Source: Conidiobolus incongruus B7586 (lineage: Eukaryota > Entomophthoromycota > Entomophthoromycetes > Entomophthorales > Conidiobolaceae). From it: a stretch of 64,000 nt of DNA. Shown here in pieces: positions 13,147 to 25,829 of the stretch (the stretch's first letter is position 1; each line of letters opens with the position of its first letter). Where the stretch lies: NCBI GenBank assembly GCA_000697335.1, contig JNEM01010572.1, positions 1 to 64,000 of the forward strand, given 5' to 3'. Made by a program: the position numbers and the translations under genes. The notes below the pieces were generated by a model, which saw only the letters and a program-made list of their open reading frames with translations, was not told the DNA's origin and did not search any database.

Positions 13147-15560
13147 TTACTTTTGTTCAAGAATTGATGGTGACCCAACCATTAAATCTTGCCTCAAATT
13201 AGTCTCGAGGAATGTGATCACATCTCTCAAACTGTTGGCATCGCATAAAATACCCATCAACTGATCCAAATCTAAAGTAATATCAGCATGGGGAGGGCAT
13301 ACGTAGTTCAAATTGGTAAAAAGATGGTGGAATTGGTTTAATTGTGGAGGCGTTAACCTGAGATGATGTGTCAGTACAAACTTTTATGAGTCTACATCAT
13401 GAATGCGTAATGAACCGCCTCCTATTTCTTGACTGTTTAATATTAAACCATGGTGGTCTCCACGTTCCTAAATAATATTAGTATACAGAAAAATTAATAA
13501 TTATATATTACCTGTTATCTTTTCAGGTTCATTCAACAAGTATTGAAGATCTTGATCCTTAGGCGATGTGAAGGGATGGTGCGTAGATTTGAAGATTCCA
13601 TCCTCCAATTCGAATAGAGGCAAATCCACCACCCATAAAAATTTATCTTCAGTATTACGTTCAACCAAGCCTATTTAATTATGTTAGTCTATCTGTAAAT
13701 TATGTGATATTTAAATGAAGATACCTTGAGAGATACCAATTTTGATATAATCAATTCTTAATCTACCCAAATAAGTACAATCATCCTGCATTATTCATTA
13801 AGCTCAATAACTATTAAATTGTAATTAAATAATTGCATTATGCCTATAATCCTTATCTTTCACTTCAATCGCTACAATATCTCCAACCTCGACACTAAGC
13901 GACTGATTCAAATTGGCGCAAATTTCAGCAGGATCCTGAATTCGACTATAATTTGAAATAATTGCTGATATAAACCAATTTAAAATATTTTGAATAGTGA
14001 TTTTAATTAATCTAAATTTTTCAAAAATTGGTTAACGTTATTTAATATAATATAATGTAATATCATTATATTAAATATTTACAGATCATGTATCAACCAA
14101 ATTAGCTTGTTCCGATTATGACTCGATCTGATTGGATGATAATTTGAACCCTATTTGGGGTAATTTATGTGCTCTGACTTGTTGGGATGAGATATTTAAT
14201 ATATTGATATATTAATATATTAATATATTAATAATATTTTGAATCTAATGAAATAATTCATCAATATCATTTATAAAGATCTATTTTTGATAGGTCACCT
14301 TGTAGTTGTATCTCATATCGGGTTTGTCAGATCCAAACTAATCAGATAAATTAGTAAATATATCCAAAACATTGAAATTAAAGTATTTCTTCCATAGCAT
14401 CGTTTTAAGCAACACAGGGGAATCCGGTCTTCAAATTCTTCTTCAAAATACTCTTCCAAATTTTTTTCACTAAACCTTCTACCAAATTGATTGTTTCAAT
14501 TTTACAGTATGTCATTTCGATATCTAACTATAATATCCTATTATTATAGAGTAATACATCACAACAATAACTGATTACTTGAGAGAATTCAGGCTGTCTA
14601 TCAGCTCTCAAATACTCATCTCTAAAGCATTTAGCAATTTGGAAGTACTTGTCAATCCCACTCACCATCAACGATTGCTTATGCTTTTAAGGACTCTGTG
14701 GCAAACTGTGGTAATGGCCAGGTGATCTTGCAGGCATTTGAAATTCTTTAGCACATTTTGGTGTTGCTTTAAATAGGATAGGAGTTTCAACTTCAACAAA
14801 GCTGTTGCCGATCAGGTGGGTCCTTAAGGGTTGATTCAGTTTGGATCTCATTCTAAGATTGTGTTGCATCTGGTCACGACGGAGATCCAAACGCCTGTGG
14901 CGGAGTCTGACCTCTTCGTTGGGCTGATATATCATTAATAGATTTTAAGTTTTAATTAAACGCGATTTTTAGCAATTGTTTAGTAAGACTCGAAACAAAT
15001 GGCAACTTTTTAGGTTGAAATAAATTATCTAAAGAATCAATATCAAATTCCATCAACTCACTGTTCTAAGCATCATTGAACTGGTTTAACAATAAATTTA
15101 ATAGCGGTTAATTTACATTATTATTTCGGTTGGGTCTACTAATTAAATTCCCTTGAACTCTGACCAAAATCTACAATCCCAAATCATCTAAAGCATTCTT
15201 AAATTCCCAGATTTGGAAGATTTTAATATACATTGTTGACTCCCTGTACCGTCTTTGAACATTAGAAAAATGAGATTATCGTTGAATTTCCTATTTATCA
15301 ATATATTAGGATTATTAAAATATAATTATTGTTAATGTATTTTTACCCAATCTTTTCAATCCAATCACACAATACTACATTAGTACCAATTTGATTAATT
15401 TTTAATTCTTGGATTGGATGTATTGTCTGAGTTAATAACTCTAATTGAATATTAATGAATAAATAATATTGAATGAATTTGTTTTGCATACCTCTCAACT
15501 CTATATCTTTTTACAATTCCCAATTTTTTCAATACTTTTTTAGATTACTCTTGTCTATAA
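13147..15560 (-). pseudogene. Aspartyl-tRNA synthetase pseudogene (bacterial/mitochondrial type)
   Basis: AspRS charges tRNA-Asp; the bacterial-type form acts in mitochondria. On the minus strand I see the OB-fold start (VVLCDWIEKIG, near 15370), the class II motif 1 region (RLDLRRDQMQ, VETPILFKAT, around 14890-14770), ARSPGHYHSLPQSP, motif 2 ([15 protein letters not shown], about 14585-14630), LDIEMTY, FGSDKPDMRY, FLWVVDLPLFE, HHPFTSPKD, and motif 3 near 13290. The gene is broken. TAA sits where the family has Gln after LPQSP; other in-frame stops lie in the N-terminal domain, after FPCVA, and after RIHDVDS. Motif 3 reads DLDQL instead of GLDRL, losing the ATP-binding Arg. The insertion domain (13.9-14.3 kb) is degraded to AT-rich sequence. 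Most lesions are C-to-T or G-to-A changes, and several fall at Gln codons. Confidence 0.8.
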
Positions 15561-15668
15561 AAATATAAAAGCTTCTCAATTTGTCACCATTAACTAATTT
15601 AAAAAATTGATTTAAAGATGAATATTTTGGTAATTTTTGATTGGTAGTTTAGAAACCCTAATAATAAC

Positions 15669-15692
15669 ATTATTATTATTATTATTATTATT
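15669..15692. repeat. (ATT)n microsatellite
   Basis: Eight tandem ATT units between the AspRS pseudogene and the VPS3-like gene. Confidence 0.85.
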
Positions 15693-15910
15693 AAGGTATT
15701 TTTATTTTGATTACCCTTAGGTTAACATTTTATTCCTTGATTCGAATTCAGAGTCAAAATTCCGGTTTTGTAGGGTTTTTCTCAATATAATATCATTCAT
15801 AAAATTCTATTTTCAAAAAAAATATCATATTCGAAATTCTAATCAATTAAAAAATAAAAAAATTATTATATTAGAAATTTAATAAGTGTTTTAAAATGAT
15901 TTGATATATC

Positions 15911-15970
15911 ATTTTTATTTTATTTTATTTATTTTTATTTTTATTTTTATTTTTATTTTTATTTTTATTT
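15911..15970. repeat. (ATTTTT)n low-complexity tract
   Basis: Imperfect hexamer and pentamer repeats of T with single A, about 60 bases, strongly T-rich on the plus strand, 140 bp upstream of the VPS3-like start codon. Confidence 0.8.
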
Positions 15971-16113
15971 AATTAATCTATTTTTATTAAATTTAAGAAT
16001 ACCCATAAATATTCCAATTCCCAAATTAAATCATTAAATTCCGCCAAGTCATATCCGAAATTCAATTCAAAGTCACTCAGTTTTAAATAAAAATAATTAA
16101 TTAATTCTATTAA

Positions 16114-19100
16114 ATGGAATTTAAACCATATAACTTAAAGCCCCTATTCCATTCAAGTAGTCAAAACAAGGATTTTAATGTACAAAATGCAGCCTCTTTG
16201 AGTGCTATGAATACGGTTTTTAAATTGAATTTTGAAGCTGTTACCGCATGTGGAAATTTCATAATTTCATAATTATAGAAATGAGATTATTGATATGTTT
16301 TTTCAGATAACAATATCTTCGTAGGAACAACTGGCGGCACCATTATTCATTTGACCATGGATTTTCAAGCTCAAACTAATACTGTAAATTTTGTATTAAA
16401 AATACTATCAATTTCTAAAATAATATTTAGGATATGCCACATACTCAACTTGTACAAATTTTTAGTTTGGATACGAATAAGAGGATACAGAAATTATCAT
16501 GTCATAAAAAATTAAAAATTGCTGTTGGTGTTATGTGGTAAATATTCTTTTGAATAAATATGATATAGTATGATATTCAATATATTTTTCGATTTAGATT
16601 CTAAGCTGTCTATATTCAATTTTGATCTAGAACTTCAAGATCAGTATGAAACTCAACACGGTGTAATTCATTTCGATCTGGATTTCTTCAGTAATCAATT
16701 GGATATTGGCATATTGTGCGTAGCTAAGCGCAGGAGCCTTCAGATATTTTTACTTGCCAATGAATTGGTACTGAGGAAGGATATTCCGTTGAATGAATCA
16801 ATTACAAGTTTATGCTACAGTGGCAGTAATGTGATTGTGAGTGATAGCTACTATAAGCTAATTGATTTGAAAAGAGCGATCCCGGTGAAGTTGGCACCTG
16901 TTCAGGTGAAGCCAGTACAATCTAGGATTGAAATAGGATCACAGGTTAATAAGAAACTCATAGTTATTTTTATTGATGGTCAGGAATTTATGATCGTTTC
17001 TGGCGAAGAGAATGGAGCTTTAGGTATGTTCTTTAATAGTGTTGGTGATCCTTCAAGAGGAACTATATCATGGCCTATTTACCCCAAATGGGTTGGTTTT
17101 GATTTTCCTTTTACAATTGCGATATTACCCAACAATCAAGTCATGATCCATAATATTGTCACACAACAACTCTTCCAAAAAATTACCCTTCCAGATCGCC
17201 TTGATCTCAGAGGACTTGTAGACCACTGTGATCTCCAGCACTTCTTACCAATCCTCGATCAGAAATTGAACCGAGGTCGCGATGAAGATCTCCAAGCTTC
17301 CACCATGCTAACGACTAATGTGGCATGGGGCAAAAATTTTATTTTGGCATTTATGCTTAAACCCATCCTATTCGAAGTAGATCCATTATTCGACAGCCAT
17401 CAGTTGGAAAGATCCATCCTCATGGCAGAGCAATATTCCACAGTACTATCACCCCATAGTATTCATCACTACCGAATGTGACGTGAATTAGAGCACATTT
17501 ACCAGAAGTGCGGTCTCTTGTACATTGAGCAAACTCTCCTTGACGATGCTATTCCACTCCTAATTCAAGGCAATCTCGACCCCAGAGTCGTTATCAATCT
17601 ATTCCCAGACCTAGCCCTTCCCGACCTCAGCGAAGATCTACTATTAGACCCAGGAGTTGCAGCAGTAGCCAACAAACTCACCAACTTTCAAGATATCATT
17701 AAAGCCAATATCTCCCAAAACTATCTACCAGAAACAGGCGATAATGTAGAAGATCTTCTATTAGTTAAAAATTTCTATCAAATGCTGGAATCTTACCTGA
17801 CAAAATTGAGAACTAAATACTTTGATGGTGATATTCAATTGACCAAACATCAGGTAATAATCAATTATACTATCGATATATATGTATTAATATTGGTGCA
17901 GTTATTGGTTTTAGATACTACCATACTTAAACTATTTTCATATGATTCAAATTCAGACAAATTGTACAATTGGTTAATGATAGAAACCAACAAACTAACG
18001 TATTTACCAGATCATTGTATCGAGTTTTTGGCACAAAGAGAGGTAAGTGTATTTTATAATTGATAAATATAATAATTAATATTATATTAGAAACATTACG
18101 CAATCTCCCTAATCTATTTACAAAGCGGTAAATCGGATCTAGTATTTAGTATATGGAAAGAGTAAATTTACCTCATATATTAACATATCTATAATAATAA
18201 CAACCAATGAATAGTTTATATGTGAAAAAACTATCTCCTTTTGACAATTTGGAAGATTTAAGAAAGATCATGGACTTTTGCACCACCGTCAAAGATATTG
18301 AACTAGCTTGGGAAATTAGTCGATGGCTCATTGAACAGTATCCGGAATGGGGTGTACAAGTAATCTAAATATATTATAATACTGATATTTAATCTGTCAT
18401 AAATATTGAATGATTTGTAGAATCTGCAACAATTATCCCAACAAACTCTGAATCAAATAGGCATCCGAAAAATTCTTGAGCATTTAACTAAAACTCCCAA
18501 TTTGATAGAGGGAAAACAGCAATTTTTAGAGTTTTTGGTATCTAGAGACTCTAATCAAGTAAAATTTATTAATATGTTAATATATAATCAATATTGAACT
18601 TTTTTAGGATTTAGAATTACATGAGGAATTGATTCAAGTTTATTTGACTAGGTTATTAAATTTATTTGGAAGTGATATAGAATTGCATAGGGAATTGAAA
18701 GCTCAAGGTAATTATAAAATTACAATATTAAATACCTTATATTAATTCTATCATAGAGAGAGTATATATCATTCACTTTACCATACATCCGAAATCTACA
18801 TTCCTAGCCTTCCTCATCGATCGCAACGATTGTCTTTCAAAATTAAGATCCAATCTCATTCAATTTTTAAATTTTCAAACATATTAAATTTCAAGAAATT
18901 ATTAGATAAATTTAAACAACTCAACCATTTAATTTTAGAATTGAGTGTATTATATTCCAAGGTAATTCATTTATATAATTAACTCTATATATTAATAATT
19001 AACCTATAATGTAGCTTGAAAATTATCACAAATCTATTGAATTATTGGTACAAATTCAAGATTTTAATCAAGTAGAATTATTTTGTTTAAATAATGCCAA

Positions 19101-19826
19101 ATTTAATTTTGAATATTTGAAAAATCCTAAATTTCCTATTAAAGTAACTAATGAGAATAATATTAATGGCAGTATTCAGGAGAAAGGATATCATTTGGGT
19201 GAATTGAGTTCGAGTGACTTGAGTAGGAAGAAATTATTTAATGATTTGTTGGATTGTTTGTTAGGATTTAATGACGAGTATCTTTTTATTTTACTTAGTA
19301 AATTATTTACTAATTGATAATTCTAGGCATACTGTACTCATTCAAGTGTCATCACTTCTATCTCGTCATTATTCAATGTTTGATTTATTAGATGTAATAA
19401 CATTTTACTTATATCAATTGAAATTAACTATTATTTTAGGTATTATCGAAACTACCTATGCATTGGTCCCTAGATCTATTCGCTCCCTACTTTATCAAAA
19501 ATCTAAAAAAATTAAATGAGGGTAGTCACCATTTAGAAATTGTCAAATCTCTAAGTATTGCTGAAAATATTAAAGTAGCCTAATGATCTTAGTTATATAT
19601 TATTTATTAATAATCAATATAGACTAATTGGGACCTTAACCAAACCATCCAATCCGTGAACAAGAGTGTGAACGGTCCCATTACCATCAACGAGAGCACG
19701 CGATGCGGCAAATGTCAAAAATTTATTGGAGATTCTGTCATCTCTATATTGCTTGTCGATCTTTTATCATTTGCCTCCAAATATATTCCTATTTATCATT
19801 TACATTGCATTCAAAATCAAAATTAA
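16114..19826 (+). CDS. VPS3: VPS3/TGFBRAP1-type CORVET subunit (CNH domain), carries two lesions
   Basis: Vps3 is a CORVET subunit that tethers early endosomal membranes through Rab5/Vps21. The ATG at 16114 opens about fourteen exons joined by short introns. The N-terminal CNH domain reads NNIFVGTTGGTIIHL and later GALGMFFNSVGDPSRGTISW with FPFTIAILPNN, the Vps3/TGFBRAP1 pattern. Then LEHIYQKCGL...LDPRVVINLFPDL matches the fungal Vps3 middle. The C-terminus has LPMHWSLDLFAPYF, SIAENIK and the zinc-binding-like STRCGKCQKFIGDSV (about 19690-19730) with a late HLHC. Length is about 1000 residues, as in yeast Vps3 (1011). Two oddities: an in-frame TGA at 17479-17481, flanked on both sides by good conservation, and a one-base frame slip in a T-rich run near 18855-18890. 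The rest is intact, so it is either a young pseudogene, a sequencing error at two places, or a readthrough case. Vps39 is the nearest alternative. Confidence 0.8.
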
Positions 19827-20799
19827 TATAAAATTAATGGATATTTATTGTATAAACTTAGGTCTTTAAAATAAATATGATTAATTTTAGCATTAATTAA
19901 TATAGAATTGAAAAAAATAGCAAATATTCCAGCAAAAATGATGCGAGGTAAATTATAGTTAAATCTAATTACCAATAAATGTTTTGGATGAAATATAGAG
20001 TATAATGAAAATTTACTGGAAATCAGTATAACAAGCTATAGAAAGTGAATTTTGATTTAATATCAAATAACTAGCAAAAAATAAATCAAAATTTGGTAGA
20101 AATTCGAATGAACCAAAAAAAAACAGAATTTTGTTGGTTAATATTATAGGGATCATAAAATAAGAGAAACTAATAAATGATGAGATATAAATTTCTAGTG
20201 AAATTTCTAAACAATTTAAAAATATCATATTAATTTCAATAAGTATAAAAGATTAGAAACAAAATTTTAAAACCTACAATACTGAATTTCAAAATTTGAA
20301 ATCCAATTGAAAGTAATATTAAATTCGTAATTAAATTCAAATTAGTACTGGAAGATCTATAAAAAATGAATTCAAAATTATATTAATATAGTTAAAGATT
20401 CTCTTTGACTTATGAAATTAAAGAATTCATTAGAGTAGTGAAAATTGTTGTTGAATGTAAACATTCTGAATGAACCTACACATGATCTAAATAATTGATT
20501 GGATAATATTTGAAAAGTGTAATAAAATATAAATAATATTATTAACAAATGGAGGTTTTTACCTATATAACATATCACACTAAATTTTTTATTACATGTC
20601 TTAAACGTTAAAAAGATAGTAATGAAAATTATTTCACATTCAAAAAGTTGAAATGTTGAGTAAATTTTGTAATATTAAATACAATTGTTGAATGAAAAGG
20701 TCAAAAAATCCCACAATTTTGATTTAAAAATTAAAAATATGAAGTTGAAACAAAATTTAATTGAGTGCTATCTCTTCCACAACACGACTAATATACAAT
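19827..20799. other. Intergenic, RPL3 promoter region
   Basis: AT-rich without coding signal; short frames are noise. The last 100 bases upstream of RPL3 hold its leader. An in-frame stretch from 20761 to 20799 without stops precedes the start ATG but is not conserved in L3, so I treat it as 5' leader. Confidence 0.5.
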
Positions 20800-21963
20800 A
20801 TGTCTCATCGTAAATACGAGGCTCCCCGTCACGGTCACTTAGGTTTCTCTCCCAGAAAGAGAACTAGACATCACCGCGGTTCTGTCAAATCTTTCCCCAA
20901 GGATGATCCCTCCAAACCCGTCCACTTAACTGCTTTCATGGGTTACAAGGCCGGTATGACCCACGTCGTCCGCGATCTTGATCGTCCCGGTTCCAAGAAC
21001 CACAAGAAGGAAGTTATCGAACCCGTCACTATTTTGGAAACTCCCCCCATGGTTGTTGTCGGCGTTGTCGGTTATATCCAAACTCCCCGTGGTATCCGCG
21101 CTTTGACCACCGTCTGGGCTGATCACTTAAGTGAAGATGTCCGTCGTCGTTTCTACAAGAACTGGTTCAAGTCTAAGAAGAAGGCTTTCACCAAGTACGC
21201 CAAGAAGGTCTCTGAAGACCAAAAGGTCGCTTCTCGCGAATTGGAACGTATCAAGAAGTACTGCTCCATCGTCCGTGTTATTGCTCACACTCAAATCCGC
21301 AAGGTCAACATTGGTCAAAAGAAGGCTCATGTTATGGAAATCCAATTGAACGGTGGTTCCGTCGCTGACAAGGTTGAATGGGCTAAGGAACATTTCGAAA
21401 AGACCGTCGATGTCTCCTCCGTTTTCGAACAAGACGAAAACATTGATGTTATTGGTGTTACCAAGGGTCATGGTTTCGAAGGTGTTACCCACCGTTGGGG
21501 TACCAAGAAATTGCCCCGTAAGACTCACAGAGGTCTCCGCAAGGTCGCTTGTATTGGTGCCTGGCATCCTTCCAGAGTCATGTACTCTGTTCCCCGTGCC
21601 GGTCAAAACGGTTACCACCACCGTACCGAAGTCAACAAGAAGATCTACCGCATCGGTAAGGCTGACGACAAGTCCTCCGCCTCTACTGAATACGATCTTA
21701 CCGTTAAGCAAATCACTCCTCTCGGTGGTTTCCCTCACTACGGTATTGTCCGTGAAGATTTCGTCATGATCAAGGGTACTTGCGCTGGTGTCCGTCGTCG
21801 TGTCTTAACCCTCCGTAAATCCCTCCGTGTTCACACCTCCCGTGCCGCTTTGGAAAAGATCTCCCTCAAATTCATCGATACTTCCTCCAAGTATGGTCAC
21901 GGTCGTTTCCAAACCTCCGAAGAAAAGAAGACCTTCTTCGGTACCCTCAAGAAGGATCTCTAA
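20800..21963 (+). CDS. RPL3: 60S ribosomal protein L3 (uL3)
   Basis: uL3 is a large-subunit protein that reaches the peptidyl-transferase centre and is needed for early 60S assembly. The product is 387 residues, exactly the length of yeast Rpl3, starting [17 protein letters not shown] chose the ATG at 20800 because uL3 begins MSHRK; the open frame extends upstream only by chance. Hallmarks are [11 protein letters not shown] near residue 48, [18 protein letters not shown] around 225, the W-finger histidine region ([25 protein letters not shown]), and the end FFGTLKKDL. It has no intron. Codon use is sharply biased (AAG, GTC, CGT/CGC, TCC), giving a GC-rich island that stands out from the AT-rich surroundings, as expected for very high expression. 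The stop is TAA. Confidence 0.98.
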   Translation: MSHRKYEAPRHGHLGFSPRKRTRHHRGSVKSFPKDDPSKPVHLTAFMGYKAGMTHVVRDLDRPGSKNHKKEVIEPVTILETPPMVVVGVVGYIQTPRGIRALTTVWADHLSEDVRRRFYKNWFKSKKKAFTKYAKKVSEDQKVASRELERIKKYCSIVRVIAHTQIRKVNIGQKKAHVMEIQLNGGSVADKVEWAKEHFEKTVDVSSVFEQDENIDVIGVTKGHGFEGVTHRWGTKKLPRKTHRGLRKVACIGAWHPSRVMYSVPRAGQNGYHHRTEVNKKIYRIGKADDKSSASTEYDLTVKQITPLGGFPHYGIVREDFVMIKGTCAGVRRRVLTLRKSLRVHTSRAALEKISLKFIDTSSKYGHGRFQTSEEKKTFFGTLKKDL

Positions 21964-23030
21964 ATTTATTAGCTCTGTGTTGTGTAATAAATTTTCTTTT
22001 CTTTTATCTTTTATATAATATAAATACTCTGTGGTATATATTATTATTTATTTAAATAATTCCAATCTACATCTTCAATATAGATCCACGTTTTCATAAT
22101 TCACAATTAATTCTTTAATCTAATCATAAATTTCGATCTATCAATAAAAATTTTACCCTATCCTTCATACAATATTTATTTTTATTAAAATCTTTCTTTT
22201 GACACTATGTTCATAACCAGTTATAATTTTTAATTTTTATACCGTATTAATATCATATTAATCAAAATTAAACATTTACAAGTCTAGTTCACTATAAGTG
22301 TAACAATTAATCAATTTTAATATAACAACTCATTAAATGATACTTATTCAAAATACTTATTGAAACTGAATTATCATACTAAAATTATTTTCAAATTTTA
22401 TAAATTTTTAAACTAATATATATATATTCAATTAATTAATAACGAAAATTATCGATTAAATCTTAAATTCTTGAATATATTTTTATATAACTATAGTATT
22501 ATAAAGTGTTATTAATAATTTTATTTTAATTTCAATTTTGTTTATATATTAAAATTTTTTTCTATTAATTGATTCCAAATTTTAATAAAAATTTTGTAAA
22601 AATTGTTTTATTAAGAATAATTATTGTAAATTTAATTTAACTAAAGTTAAAATATAAATAATTGATATACTTTTCAAAAATTAGTGATACATATACTAGT
22701 ATTATAATTGTTATTATAATTAATATTCGTAAAATGCTGAATTATAGAAGTATCAAATAAACAATATAAAACTTCAACTAGAATTGAGAAAATTTAAGCT
22801 TGGTTATTTACATATTATTCTACGTGGTTGAATTCTAAAAAATAAATAAATAATCACATCTTTAAATACTAAATTCTAACATATTCTTCAGGTAATTAAT
22901 CGTGGGAGAAGACTCAAATGAGTTATCAAAATAAAATAGATTTCAAAATTAAAAACTAACAAGATGATTAGTAAATATATGATTATTTATTATAATGATG
23001 ACATAATCAGTCACTTGATAATAAAAAGAT
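21964..23030. other. AT-rich intergenic stretch
   Basis: A T-rich stretch just after the RPL3 stop may serve 3'-end formation. The rest has no gene or repeat structure that I can support. Confidence 0.5.
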
Positions 23031-23032
23031 AA

Positions 23033-23075
23033 TATAAATTGAGAGCTAATTTGTAGTCAAAATGTTCTTTCTTTC
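23033..23075 (+). promoter_or_regulatory. Core promoter of TFIIB unit 1 (TATA plus TGTTCTTTCT)
   Basis: TATAAA at about 23033 is followed 30 bases later by TGTTCTTTCTTTCT. The same pair, with similar spacing, precedes the two intact TFIIB genes. This is conserved flanking sequence from duplication and probably marks the TATA box and start-site region. Confidence 0.5.
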
Positions 23076-23160
23076 TCCAACCCTTGGAGTTGGACCTCAC
23101 AGTTCAACATAATCAATTGTTTTTCGAGTATCTTTGTATTTGGATTTTCTTATTTTTGAT

Positions 23161-24118
23161 ATGGATCAACAAGAAACTAAAAGCATTAACCTTTGGGTCC
23201 TATTACAGTGTAAATACTGTATTGACAAGGTTACACCATTAGTAAAAAGAATTCCTTTTGGAGGCTTGGTTTGTGAGAGCTGTGGAAGATTTGGGATGTT
23301 GTGTCATTGATAAACACTTCAAAAAGCAACAAGTTGAAAAGGAAAAAGGTGAAGGTTTTGCCTCTATTGATACTGTCGAAATCTCACCTATACGTCTCTC
23401 CGAACCTCATACTGCGATTCCAAAAAAAAAGAAAATTCAAGCACTGTCCCTGGAGCCCATGAAAATGCCCACAACCAACCCAATGCACCAAATAATGATA
23501 ATGATTTCAACAGTACTTCAGATCAAATCACTATTATCTGTAATAAACTAAAATTGAACCAACATGCTATTGACATTGTAAAAAGCATTACCATTACTCC
23601 GAATGGGAGAAGCTCCTATGCGGTAAAACTAATGATATAAAAATCGCTGCATACATTATCATAGCGCTGAAAGTTCCCAAAATACGCAAATCTTGGAAAA
23701 ATTCGTTGAAGCGATCCAAGTTGCTGAAAAAGATTCTAATAAAGCATACCCAATTTTATCCAAAAGATTTGATGTCCATTGTCCTCCTATTAATTCCAAA
23801 CAATTGATCGAAACCTGTTTTGAACATTTCAGATTCCTTTAGTTTGTAAATTTTTAAAGTATTTATTTTCCAGCTAAAATTGAAAAATTTTCAAGTTTGA
23901 AAAATGAGATTAACAATTTAATTGTTGCCGCCTGTATTTGTTACCCTTCTCACCTTTTTCGGAATGGTTTAGCCTTGAGCCAAGTCTCGATCATGTTCGG
24001 TATCAATGAACTAAACCTTAGAGATGTGTATTGTAACATGATCAATGCTGAAAATAAGCTGAAAAATCATTTCATATTAAAAAATGGCGCAAACTGGAAT
24101 ATCCTTCTAATACTTTAA
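23161..24118 (+). pseudogene. TFIIB pseudogene, unit 1 of the array
   Basis: The start MDQQETKSINLWVLLQ leads into a zinc ribbon with both CxxC pairs kept (CKYC, then CESC after GGLV), as in the intact copies. The frame then breaks near 23280. The B-reader/linker part is unrecognisable. A cyclin-fold segment near 23520-23640 (ICNKLKLNQHAIDIVK) is followed by more stops. The C-terminal fold at 23897-24118 is again readable: AACICYPSHLF, VSIMFGINE, and the terminal motif KNGANWNILL, equal to the intact RDGADWGNLPSP. Several frameshifts and stops make it a pseudogene. It keeps a promoter like that of the intact copies. It is much more diverged than the intact pair, so it is older. Confidence 0.85.
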
Positions 24119-24716
24119 TTAGTCTATCATTTTTAATTATTATTTTGATTGCTGGGGCATTGTTATTTATTTATTTTAAATTATTTATTGTATTTTAAAA
24201 TTAAAAAATATTTCCTCACAGTATAAAAAATATTATAACATATAATGTTTTATTTAAATTTTTTAAGTATATTATTTATTTGAATAATGATAAAATAGAT
24301 TATTAAGACCATATTAGTGAATGTAAATTATAAAGGTTTAAATTTAATCAATGTCAGACTAACTTAAATAATTGGATATTTGATTGGGTGTACAATATAT
24401 TAGAAAATGATCAATCAAGAAATATAATATAATATAATATATAATCATATTGAAAATAATGCTTTAGTAAATTGAAATATATATTATTTAGTTTAAAATA
24501 TTATTTAACTTTATTCAAAATTATTTCAAATTTTGTAATTCAACTTGAATAGTATGGATAAAAGTATAACATTTTAAGTTGGAATTTGAGATTAAAATGC
24601 TCGAATTATACTGTAATTTTTCAATATTCATTAGATATTCTATAATTATATAAATTGAAAAATAATTATAGATATATGCATATAAATGAATCATGAATAT
24701 AGGATAAATATATTAT
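24119..24716. other. AT-rich stretch without a gene
   Basis: Nothing recognisable. There is a short (AATAT)n run around 24421-24445. Confidence 0.5.
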
Positions 24717-25080
24717 TGTCAGGAGTCAGAAGACCCCTCTCCTACTAATTATGCTTATATCAACTGAATATAAGGGTCATTCCCTCTTTATATAATCAGC
24801 TACTTCAGCTCTGTCCTTTAATTAACTAATGATACAAGCCAACACAAATCTCCATAAATCTCTTTACCCTATTCATTCTATATAAAACCCAGAATTAGAT
24901 CCATCCTCAAGAGATAAGCTCAATCTGGGTCCTCCTAGCTATCTGCCTTAAACCAATAATCTCTCTCTCTCTCCTTAACAGTTACCTGTAATTCCCCAGA
25001 TCTCTCTTGTACTTAAATTAACCTGAACACAGCTTTCCCAACTCATGTTATTACAATCAATATTTTGTTTCTTAATAACA
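24717..25080. mobile_element. Probable solo LTR
   Basis: This 364-bp island is rich in C and differs from its flanks. It begins TGTCAGGAGTCAG and ends AACA, has a TATATAAAACC box around 24879, a polypyrimidine CT run at about 24961-24973, and no open frame. This is the look of an LTR with U3, TATA and R parts. No internal region or second LTR is present, and no clear target duplication is visible. It contains no CpG although C is abundant. An isolated host promoter is the alternative. Confidence 0.45.
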
Positions 25081-25829
25081 TATTGTTGTATTTTAAATTT
25101 AATCATTTATTTCATTTTGATAGTTAAACCAATATTATTTCTATTTTAAGCTGGCTTTGTCAGTCTATAATTGAAGGATACTCTTTGTTCACTTTGTTTT
25201 CTTTATTAGATTATATCCAAATCCTATATCATTCATTTAAGCAACTATTTAAACCCAAAGCTGATAAAGATAGAAGAATAATTTTTTTCTTTTGGATATT
25301 CTGCTATAACACCTCAACATTAAGTTTTAAACCTACAGTGCCAATATATTAAAGAACAGGATTAATAAATAATTTACTAAATCATATTTCAAGTACTTTT
25401 CTAACTACAACCTATATTTATAAAACTTAATATAAAAACACAACAGTATTGAAAACTGATAATTAACTCAATATAAATTGTCAGAATCAGATGATTCTTT
25501 AAAACTCAAAGTTTATGAAATGTGTTTAATCTTGTCAGTGATTATATTATTGAGTTTAAAATTAAATGACATTAAGTTTATTGGTTAAAATACAATTTTT
25601 TATCATTAAGATGATATCATTAGTTGTTTATAAATAAGAAACAATATAAATAACAATTTCATCTCAATGATCTCAATTGTGTTTTTAGGTAATTAAAATT
25701 ATAACTCACAAATTGTTGGATATCTACAATTATCTATGGATCATATTGCTAATAATGTCTTCATATTTGTTAAACTCAGATAGGAATTATTGAATGACTG
25801 TGTGGGACATTTTTAAGACTTATATTTTA
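25081..25829. other. AT-rich stretch without a gene
   Basis: No coding signal. It may contain worn-out upstream sequence of TFIIB unit 2. Confidence 0.4.

Noticed and set aside
20761-20799. N-terminal extension of RPL3 upstream of MSHRK
   Set aside because: It lacks an ATG and uL3 begins at MSHRK in all relatives I know; the open stretch is short and by chance.
21127-21738. 203-codon open frame antisense to RPL3
   Set aside because: This is a shadow of strong codon bias in RPL3, with no similarity to a known protein and no splice or promoter context.
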